IMG/VR virus record: IMGVR_UViG_3300024520_000035
Location: 1 to 33,613 of that record
Source: a virus
Length of the DNA: 33,613 nucleotides
Strand: one strand, 5' to 3'
Position 1 is the first letter of the stretch. Each line of letters opens with the position of its first letter. Of the stretch, positions 5,960-12,275 are shown one piece after another. Under the pieces are notes generated by a model. The model was not told where the DNA came from, did not search any database, and saw nothing but the letters and a program-made list of their open reading frames with translations. Both the position numbers and the translations under genes were made by a program.

Positions 5960-6643
5960 ATGACAAAACTAACAATTGATTTAGACAACTACAGTGAAGC
6001 TGACCAAGAGCTTATACAATCTATATGGCGTAAGTTTAAGCCAGTGGACAAAAAGAGAGAAAGTCATGCTTGTGATGGTTTAACCTACAGTGAATGTGGT
6101 TATGATATGGGGGCATGGGTAAAAATGAAAGAAGACATTTTTGTAAAAAATTATCCTGAGTTTGAAAAAAGCGATATGGCTTTGATTTTAGGTATAGATA
6201 ACCAAATAAAAGGCGTAGGCTTGAAAGAAGGAGCTATTGCAAAAAACGCAAGAACTGAAGATCCTATATGGAAGCCTGTGGATACAGAGTCTTATCATCT
6301 TTTACATTCAGATTCGACTCTTGATTATATGCCAAATGAATTTAGGAATGATAAGTATGACTTAGCAAATTTTGAGGTAGGCAACGTCTTCAAAACCAAA
6401 GAAGCAGCCCAACGCATGTTAGATCGCCGAAGGCGCATAGGCATCTTTGAAAATAAGATGATGGGGTTTTCAGATGGGTATGATGAGTCAATGAATAAAT
6501 ACAGGATAATTTATAACGGTAAGCAATGGACTTGGATATATGAAGATGAATGTACTATATGTCCTCTTGTTATCTACATAAACGAAGGAGTTATAGGAGA
6601 AGCAGTCGAATGGGCAAACAAACATTATCCGGAGGGGGTATAA
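5960..6643 (+). CDS. Cassette-type hypothetical protein with WANKHYPEG tail
   Basis: Start ATG 5960 is chosen over 5942: GAAGG is correctly placed, and the protein then begins MTKLTIDLDNYSEADQELIQ exactly like the 32301 gene. The 227-residue protein has that N-terminal block, a variable middle, a second conserved block (VGNVFKTKEAAQRML..., then IGIFENKMM.FSDGY), a second variable stretch, and the tail EWANKHYPEGV. The DNA of the tail (GGAGGGGG) is the Shine-Dalgarno of the next gene. The 'FxTKEEAE'-like block occurs in many small phage proteins of unknown function. Confidence 0.8.
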   Translation: MTKLTIDLDNYSEADQELIQSIWRKFKPVDKKRESHACDGLTYSECGYDMGAWVKMKEDIFVKNYPEFEKSDMALILGIDNQIKGVGLKEGAIAKNARTEDPIWKPVDTESYHLLHSDSTLDYMPNEFRNDKYDLANFEVGNVFKTKEAAQRMLDRRRRIGIFENKMMGFSDGYDESMNKYRIIYNGKQWTWIYEDECTICPLVIYINEGVIGEAVEWANKHYPEGV

Positions 6644-7003
6644 ATGAAAACAATTGAAGAATATGAACAAGAGATACTAGAGCTAAAATGCCAGTTGCAT
6701 CATAAATATTTAAAAAACAATGATTATTTCGATGCAACTTGTAAATTTAAAATGTTTCCAATAGTTGATCCAAGCTCACCAACAATATTTAAGGATGTAA
6801 CAAAAATATTAAAAACATGTGATTTGATTGTATTGAAAGTAAACAGTGATCAAAAATACTATAGTTTTATATTTACGGAGGATAGTAGAAAATATAATTT
6901 TGAGAAAATAAAGTTTTTCAAAGATGGACATGTCCTTGTTAAATACATAAATAAAAAGCTCATACCAGGATTGATTGGTAGGCATTATATGGAGTTTTTA
7001 TAA
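6644..7003 (+). CDS. Hypothetical protein
   Basis: A 119-residue basic protein with an N-terminal charged helix (MKTIEEYEQEILELKCQL) and a beta-rich remainder. It starts directly after the previous stop, using GGAGGGGG inside the previous gene. It shares neither the MTKL leader nor the WANKHYPEG tail. Function unknown. Confidence 0.75.
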   Translation: MKTIEEYEQEILELKCQLHHKYLKNNDYFDATCKFKMFPIVDPSSPTIFKDVTKILKTCDLIVLKVNSDQKYYSFIFTEDSRKYNFEKIKFFKDGHVLVKYINKKLIPGLIGRHYMEFL

Positions 7004-7074
7004 TGAGTAATCATATTTATACAAAAAGCAAAATGGAAGCGCAAAGCGACTTAGTAATGATAAAGGTAATATAA
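7003..7074 (+). CDS. Possible micro-peptide (23 aa)
   Basis: A frame from ATG 7003 to TAA 7074 (MSNHIYTKSKMEAQ...) starts at the previous stop (TAATG) and ends one base before the next ATG. It fills an otherwise empty gap, which is its only support; the ribosome site is weak. It may be a decayed gene end. Confidence 0.35.
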   Translation: MSNHIYTKSKMEAQSDLVMIKVI

Positions 7075-7075
7075 T

Positions 7076-7438
7076 ATGAAAGAAAGATATAAAGAGTACA
7101 TGGAAGATGCTATAAGTCATGGGAATCTAATACATAACGAATATAATACTGAACTAATAAATAAGTTTGCTAAAAAATTGTGTATTAAATGTAATGAACT
7201 ATCAAAATTGAAATTCTCAGTTAAAAGTTATTTTTGTCCTATGAGGATGCGTTATGTAATTGCTCTATATACGTATATTAAGGATAATGAATATGTAATG
7301 CCAATTTATATTGGTGAAAGAGATGAAACTGATGAAGAATATCACATCACTCCAGAAACAATAAATAAAATAACAAAAGAAGTAATGGAAGTAAAACATT
7401 CTAATGGCGATAGGGTATTTAGCTATGAAAAATTCTGA
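7076..7438 (+). CDS. Hypothetical protein
   Basis: A 120-residue protein, MKERYKEYMEDAISHGN..., with an N-terminal helical part and a central strand-rich part (MRYVIALYTYIKDNEYVMPIY). Ribosome site AAAGG at 7062. Its end overlaps the DUF551-like gene. No family recognised. Confidence 0.7.
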   Translation: MKERYKEYMEDAISHGNLIHNEYNTELINKFAKKLCIKCNELSKLKFSVKSYFCPMRMRYVIALYTYIKDNEYVMPIYIGERDETDEEYHITPETINKITKEVMEVKHSNGDRVFSYEKF

Positions 7439-7652
7439 AAACTGGATCAGTATAAAAGATTCTATGCCGCAATTATTCCAGTCTGTTATTGTTCGTAACA
7501 TTCATGGATTCACAACTATTGCACACTATGGTTATAAAGACTCATGGGAGACGATAAAAGGTTGGGTTGTATGTAGTCGCTGTAAAGATGATGGAGTTGA
7601 CCTTGATATTGATGTTGTAGAGTGGGCAAGATTACCAAAGGGTAATAAATGA
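7425..7652 (+). CDS. DUF551-family protein
   Basis: The 75-residue form from ATG 7425 begins MKNSENWISIKDSMPQLFQSV and ends VVEWARLPKGNK. This is the DUF551 pattern 'WISVKDxLPxxxQxVLV ... WxPLPxxP', a small phage/prophage domain of unknown role. An in-frame ATG at 7404 would add 7 residues; the shorter form places the conserved WIS motif near the start, as is typical. Confidence 0.75.
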   Translation: MKNSENWISIKDSMPQLFQSVIVRNIHGFTTIAHYGYKDSWETIKGWVVCSRCKDDGVDLDIDVVEWARLPKGNK

Positions 7653-7873
7653 TATGCTATAAAAGTTACATTTTATCAAAATTTAATAGTCATGTTTACA
7701 ATATGATGCCTGATATCATAAAACATTTTGATAATTTTGTTATGAAATATGGTGAAAAGCCACAATATTTAATTTTAGGAGAAATATATTATGAAAATCT
7801 AGTTGGTATAAATGAAATATATAATATGAAAATAATAAAATCTGTTGCTTATGATAAGTTTGACGTTGCATAA
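7649..7873 (+). CDS. Hypothetical protein
   Basis: A 74-residue protein, MICYKSYILSKFNSHVYNMMPDIIKHFDNF..., starting by ATGA overlap with the DUF551 gene. It has a helix followed by strands (PQYLILGEIYYENLVG). No motif recognised. Confidence 0.65.
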   Translation: MICYKSYILSKFNSHVYNMMPDIIKHFDNFVMKYGEKPQYLILGEIYYENLVGINEIYNMKIIKSVAYDKFDVA

Positions 7874-7888
7874 AAAAAGGAAAAAAAA

Positions 7889-8323
7889 ATGGAAGATAGA
7901 CTACTAAATGATGATGATATAGGTAAAACATTCAAGTTTACTATTAATTTTGAAAAAAATGAAATATCAAAATCATCACAAAACCCTATGATTGTTTTAG
8001 GATTAGGATTAAAAACAATGGGTGATACATCCATAAAAAAAATGGTATATGTTTATTTAGCATCACATGTACAATGGCGAATAAATGATTTTCTTAAAAA
8101 AATAAACAAAGGTCATTTACATATTGAATTTTATGATCATCAATGGAATGGTTGGCAAGAAGGAACACTAAAGGGTTCTGAAGGATTTTGCACCATAAAA
8201 AAGGATGAGTATGGATTTAAAGTTGATGATATACTAACTGCACCACCTGAAAATATTCTTGAAAAAACTAATATAGTTGAAACAAAAATATTAGAAATTG
8301 ATGATGATGAAATACCATTTTAA
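7889..8323 (+). CDS. Putative ssDNA-binding protein, DUF669-like, with SSB-type acidic tip
   Basis: A 144-residue protein. The core (about 10-115) follows the DUF669 layout: strands, 'SKSSQNPMIVLGLGL', a helix WRINDFLKKINKG, then strands with 'EGTLKGSEGFCTI'. It ends DDDEIPF, closely resembling the DDDIPF tip by which bacterial SSB recruits partner enzymes. With the annealing protein (2698) and exonuclease (4263) in the same operon, a role in coating ssDNA and docking host enzymes is likely. The ssDNA-binding claim is inference; the acidic tip is seen directly. Start follows AAAAAGGA. Confidence 0.65.
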   Translation: MEDRLLNDDDIGKTFKFTINFEKNEISKSSQNPMIVLGLGLKTMGDTSIKKMVYVYLASHVQWRINDFLKKINKGHLHIEFYDHQWNGWQEGTLKGSEGFCTIKKDEYGFKVDDILTAPPENILEKTNIVETKILEIDDDEIPF

Positions 8324-8341
8324 ATAATAAAAGGATTTATT

Positions 8342-8656
8342 ATGCAAATGCCTGATAAAAGTAGAAATAAATTTATTATTGATTTAGCTATTGTACATAT
8401 TAATAAGCTTAGTAAAGATTCACTTTTAAAGTGCATCTTTATTATTAATCAAGATTTAAACGATCATTCATATGAAATTTTTTCTAAATTTGTAATTAAA
8501 TATATAAGAAGTTACAAAAAACATTATATGTATAAAAAATATATTATGAAAGAGCTTAGGAATAAAAATACAAAAGATATAAGAACATTATGTTCAATTA
8601 TGAATAGTTGTTCTGATTCAGAATCTATTAATGAATTAATAGAACAATGGATTTAA
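8342..8656 (+). CDS. Hypothetical helical protein, last gene of the early operon
   Basis: A basic 104-residue all-helical protein (MQMPDKSRNKFIIDLAIVHI...). AAAGGA precedes the start. Its end overlaps the convergent large terminase gene by 4 bases, and no clear terminator separates the two converging units. Function unknown. Confidence 0.7.
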   Translation: MQMPDKSRNKFIIDLAIVHINKLSKDSLLKCIFIINQDLNDHSYEIFSKFVIKYIRSYKKHYMYKKYIMKELRNKNTKDIRTLCSIMNSCSDSESINELIEQWI

Positions 8657-10020
8657 ATATATTCATCTTCTTCTTGATCATTATTATATACTTTATAAGC
8701 TATGCCTGAAGCATGTATTAATTCTTGAGCATATGCTAATGCAATGAGCATTAAAGAATCTACGCCATGGGACGACCAATCTTTTAATGGCCCAACTTCT
8801 TGACCACTTTTTAATATTTTTGGTTGATATTGTTTTATACAATCTATTAAAAATTCACAATTTGTTTTATGTATTCTATAATTTGAAAATTGTGTGCGTG
8901 TTAGGTTTATTTTATCCATTATTGATGGCGGAACATTTGTTGTTAAAACATTATCTGTTCCAAGTTTTCTTTTAACTTGTGCTAGTCTAGTAGCACCATT
9001 CTCTCTGTCTAATGTTCCATTTTTACCGTCATGTGGCAAAATATGATAAGCATATCTTATATTATGATCATCTCTAAATTTATCTATAAAAGCTGCATGT
9101 TCTTCTAGTCCCACCCTATCTTGCTGATAATAACCAATTAAATTAATATAACCACTGTCTTCTATTTGTACAAATGTTATGCTTGTTGAATCAGAGCCTT
9201 TTGCATTTCCTGTAGCTATATCCCAAAATGTATAGACAGGTATTCCAGTTGATATTGGTATATCAGTTACTCGTCCTTCTCTTTCAGCTTTCTGTAAATG
9301 TGGCGCAAAATATGCACCTTTAAAAGATGTGTCCCAATCATTCCAATATTCTGTACGTATTTCTTCGTTGCTCATTTCTAGTTTATCTTCTAATATTTGT
9401 TGATCAGATATAATATTGTATTTCCTTGTATCAGTAACACTTAATATGCTAACAAACCAATCTGGGCTTTCAATGGCAGCATTTCTTAACCTCCAAGCAT
9501 GACCATGACCATTAGGTGTTGTATTTACTAACCAGTAACCATTTGTTTCATTAATCATTGCTCTAAAAACTTTCATTGCTAAAGGATTTTGAAACGCTAA
9601 CTCTGAACCAAAAATACCATTTGATGAGCCACCACGATACTTATCATAATCATCTGTGCCAACTAAATTGAGTATCGATCCATTTTTTAATTCAATATAG
9701 TTATCTGCTTTATTAAAGCTTTTTATAAATTCTTTTGGGAAAAAATCTGTATAATGTATACCATCTTTTGTTATACCTTGAAATATAGCTCTCCTTGCTT
9801 GTCCAAGTTTAGGAAACATATAATGATAATTTCCTTTCCACATCATCATAATACATATACATATATTTAGAAAAGCTACCTCTTTCCCGCAACGTCTATG
9901 CCAATCTAAAAATGCTTTTTTATATAAAAGAACAAATATTGCATTATATGCTTCTTTTTGGTAATCCCTTAATTCTATCATCTGAGGAAGTTCTATTATT
10001 GGAATACCATCTATTACCAT
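8653..10020 (-). CDS. Terminase large subunit (TerL)
   Basis: A 455-residue protein with the packaging ATPase and nuclease domains. The ATPase part starts LRDYQKEAYNAI and has a Walker A-like RRCGKEV (42-48), unusual in having Glu where Ser/Thr is expected. The Walker B-like strand is IFGSE (E140 the likely catalytic acid). The RNase-H-like nuclease starts at TFWDIATG (D267) with a second Asp at 277, and HGVDSLMLIALAYA supplies the C-terminal Asp. The start follows AGGA by 7 bases. It stands alone on the minus strand, about 19 kb from the small terminase. A packaging function is secure from the overall match. Confidence 0.9.
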   Translation of the reverse strand: MVIDGIPIIELPQMIELRDYQKEAYNAIFVLLYKKAFLDWHRRCGKEVAFLNICICIMMMWKGNYHYMFPKLGQARRAIFQGITKDGIHYTDFFPKEFIKSFNKADNYIELKNGSILNLVGTDDYDKYRGGSSNGIFGSELAFQNPLAMKVFRAMINETNGYWLVNTTPNGHGHAWRLRNAAIESPDWFVSILSVTDTRKYNIISDQQILEDKLEMSNEEIRTEYWNDWDTSFKGAYFAPHLQKAEREGRVTDIPISTGIPVYTFWDIATGNAKGSDSTSITFVQIEDSGYINLIGYYQQDRVGLEEHAAFIDKFRDDHNIRYAYHILPHDGKNGTLDRENGATRLAQVKRKLGTDNVLTTNVPPSIMDKINLTRTQFSNYRIHKTNCEFLIDCIKQYQPKILKSGQEVGPLKDWSSHGVDSLMLIALAYAQELIHASGIAYKVYNNDQEEDEYI

Positions 10021-10049
10021 TTATTGTCCTAAATAATTTAAAAAAAATA

Positions 10050-10078
10050 TTGATATCAGAATAATAGCATGTTATGTT
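10050..10078 (+). promoter_or_regulatory. Candidate capsid-operon promoter
   Basis: TTGATA (10050-10055), 17 bases, TATGTT (10073-10078). It is the best sigma-70-like pair in the gap between the divergent terminase and capsid genes, and would give the capsid mRNA a leader of about 130 nt containing the hairpins described next. Confidence 0.5.
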
Positions 10079-10095
10079 TAATAAATATACGAAAT

Positions 10096-10162
10096 CCACA
10101 CCATGTGGGTAGATCGTCTTTAATGTAAAGATGGTAGCGTCAAAGGAATAGATTCTAATCTG
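10096..10162 (+). promoter_or_regulatory. Structured 5' leader of the capsid mRNA
   Basis: Three successive hairpins: CCACA-CCA-TGTGG (10096-10108); a long stem ATCGTCTTTA / TAAAGATGGT with 3-base loop (10113-10135, two G-U pairs); and AGAT-TCTA-ATCT (10150-10161). The palindrome TTTAACAGTTAAA follows at 10182. Such leaders can stabilise abundant phage mRNAs. I tested the region for a tRNA cloverleaf and it does not fold as one. Confidence 0.5.
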
Positions 10163-10213
10163 TATACCTATAGATAGTTACTTTAACAGTTAAACTAATT
10201 TATAGGAATTATT

Positions 10214-11080
10214 ATGGGTTTAGAAAATGTTGCATCAAAAGGTTATGCAAATGAATTTGACATTCAATATAAAGGTAGTGCCGATCTTGGTAATGGTATT
10301 GCTACAAAAATGTACCACGGGTTAACAGGCGATTCTTTTCAGGTACCAATTCTTGGTCACTCAACAATGAAAAAGCGTGGTGCTTATGGAACACCTCTAC
10401 CCTTAGTAGTGCGTGATGTTACACCATCTATTTTAACATTTGATGATTATGGTATGCGCGAAGCAGTTGATACCTATGAACAAACATTATTAGATGCTGA
10501 TGAATTTGGTGAACTACCATCTTTACTTGCACAATCAGCGCAACGTATGGTTACTCAAACAATTTTAAATGCTCTAAATGATGTTCCTGATGCTGATGCT
10601 GGTTTAGTCATCACTGATGGTACAGGTGATATGACTCTTGATAAAATTCAACAAGTAAAAGCAGCTTTTGATAAAAAAGGTGTTAATAAAAATGATCGTT
10701 TTATTGTTATGGGTGCAACTCAAGAGCAATCATTATTAAAAGAAGAAAAAGTAACATCTAGTTTGTATAACACACATAAAAACTTGGAAGATGGTAGCTT
10801 AAAACAAATTCTTGGAATGACAGTAGTTATTATTCCAGAAATGGATGAAGGCGGATTACCTAATGATGGTGTTACAGCTACACCAACAGTTACTTGTTTT
10901 GCATGGTCAAGATCATGTATTGCAACTGGATTTAAGCAAGGAAAAGATCCTTCAGTGCGTATTTGGTTTGATGACAATTCAGAATGTAATATGACCAGCG
11001 TAGGTATGAGTGTTGGTTCAAAAGTTTCATTACCATTAGGTATGGCTAAAATTAAATGCACACAAGCTAACCCATTATAA
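10214..11080 (+). CDS. Major capsid protein (HK97-fold type)
   Basis: A 288-residue protein, MGLENVASKGYANEFDIQYKG... The pattern 'FQVPILGHSTMKKRGAYGTPL', a helix with 'EQTLLDADEFGEL', and the C-terminal 'VGSKVSLPLGMAKIKC' match podovirus major capsid proteins. Ribosome site AGGAATT. It is on the plus strand while scaffold and portal are on the minus strand 14 kb away, an unusual separation. The length is typical for a capsid protein without a fused scaffold. Confidence 0.85.
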   Translation: MGLENVASKGYANEFDIQYKGSADLGNGIATKMYHGLTGDSFQVPILGHSTMKKRGAYGTPLPLVVRDVTPSILTFDDYGMREAVDTYEQTLLDADEFGELPSLLAQSAQRMVTQTILNALNDVPDADAGLVITDGTGDMTLDKIQQVKAAFDKKGVNKNDRFIVMGATQEQSLLKEEKVTSSLYNTHKNLEDGSLKQILGMTVVIIPEMDEGGLPNDGVTATPTVTCFAWSRSCIATGFKQGKDPSVRIWFDDNSECNMTSVGMSVGSKVSLPLGMAKIKCTQANPL

Positions 11081-11090
11081 GGAATAAATT

Positions 11091-11636
11091 ATGTCTGATT
11101 TAATCAACTTTACTAGAGCCTCAACAGGTCAAACTGATGGTGGCCCACCAACCATATATACTCATGATACATCTGATGCTATAGCTACTGTTATTGCATC
11201 TGGTTATTATAACTCTAAAGATGTCTTACACCTTAATGATTTAATTTTCATTTCTGCATCTGATGATAGTAATTTATATCGTGTTACTGGTACTAACCCT
11301 ACAACAATTGCTGCCTATTACACTTCAGGCACACCTGCTGCTGATTCTATTGCACTTACTATGCTAGACGCAGCATTAAAAGCAAAAGTTAATGCAGTTG
11401 TTGGTGCTGGAATTTATGATTATACAGGTACATCTACAACTTTTACTGTTACAGTAACAGGTGCTTTAGTAACTGATAGTGTAATTGTTAGTGCAAATGT
11501 TAATGGAGCTGGTGGATCACCTATTGTATTTGATTCTATGGCTGTTACTGCTGCTGATACTGTTACTGTTGTATTAGCCCAGGCTCCAGGTGCAGGAAGC
11601 AAATTTAATTATACTGTGACTCGTTCACCTGTATAA
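11091..11636 (+). CDS. Probable capsid decoration / head protein
   Basis: A 181-residue Ala/Thr/Val/Gly-rich, almost lysine-free beta protein. It ends in an Ig-like-looking repeat of strands (TFTVTVTGALVTDSVIVSANV, then DTVTVVLAQAPGAGSKFNYTV). It is co-transcribed with the capsid gene (10 bases apart) and followed by a terminator. Composition and position suggest a decoration or head-fibre protein on the shell; not proven. Confidence 0.6.
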   Translation: MSDLINFTRASTGQTDGGPPTIYTHDTSDAIATVIASGYYNSKDVLHLNDLIFISASDDSNLYRVTGTNPTTIAAYYTSGTPAADSIALTMLDAALKAKVNAVVGAGIYDYTGTSTTFTVTVTGALVTDSVIVSANVNGAGGSPIVFDSMAVTAADTVTVVLAQAPGAGSKFNYTVTRSPV

Positions 11637-11641
11637 GAAAC

Positions 11642-11690
11642 TTGGTTATATATGTAACCAATCAAAAGGGGTGTTTAACACCCCTCTTTC
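11642..11690 (+). terminator. Double hairpin terminator after the capsid genes
   Basis: TTGGTTA/TAACCAA (11642-11661) is followed by GGGGTG-TTTAA-CACCCC (11668-11684) and TCTTT. The second is a GC-rich intrinsic terminator stem with a short T-rich tail. Because the tail operon starts only 13 bases later with no clear promoter, it probably works as a partial terminator that keeps capsid transcripts in excess. Confidence 0.8.
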
Positions 11691-11702
11691 AAGGGTTCAT
11701 TT

Positions 11703-12275
11703 ATGGCTACTGAATTAAGTATTATTAACCTATCAAGAAGTTTATTAGGTGAAGAAACTGTACTAACATTAGATTTAACTAATCCTGATTTACAAGCAAC
11801 ATCTGATTTATATGAAACAATAAAAAAAAACTTGCTTGAACAATATGATTGGAACTTTGCAAAATCATGGGCAATACTTGTTAAATCAGAAGAAACACCA
11901 GCTGATCCAAATTATATGTATTCTTATAATGTTCCTGGTGATCTTTTAAAAATTATTGATACATACCCATCAAGATCAGATTATGCCATTGTTAGAGATA
12001 AAATATATAGCAATATTGATAAAGACTTTAGAATACGATACATAGCTAATGTTAATGTAGAATATTTTACAACATATTTTGAAATGGTTTTAGTACATGA
12101 ATTAGCATTATATAGCTGTAATCTTATTACTGGAAAATCAGAAAAAATACCAATTCTTAAGCAATGGTCAGATCAAGTAACTAATGATGCTATGCACTTT
12201 GATTCTGTATCTACTAAATCTGAAAAAATAGTAGCAAATGAATTATCTATTGCAAGATTAAATGGTGGTTATTAA
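11703..12275 (+). CDS. Tail adaptor protein, T7 gp11-like (tail tubular protein A)
   Basis: A 190-residue protein, MATELSIINLSRSLLGEETV..., with the family's early 'ARRLLGExxxxLD' helix and 'LLEQYDWNFAKSWAIL', corresponding to the 'W.FA' motif of gp11-type adaptors. These form a dodecameric ring under the portal. The next gene begins by TAATG overlap, as usual for the gp11/gp12 pair. Confidence 0.8.
   Translation: MATELSIINLSRSLLGEETVLTLDLTNPDLQATSDLYETIKKNLLEQYDWNFAKSWAILVKSEETPADPNYMYSYNVPGDLLKIIDTYPSRSDYAIVRDKIYSNIDKDFRIRYIANVNVEYFTTYFEMVLVHELALYSCNLITGKSEKIPILKQWSDQVTNDAMHFDSVSTKSEKIVANELSIARLNGGY

Noticed and set aside
8653-8656. Frameshift at the junction of the early operon and the terminase gene
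   Set aside because: The two genes are convergent and simply overlap by 4 bases at their stop codons; both frames are intact.
10091-10165. Possible tRNA upstream of the capsid gene
   Set aside because: Three hairpins occur in a row, but there is no acceptor stem, the middle stem has 10 pairs with a 3-base loop, and no T-arm consensus is present on either strand.
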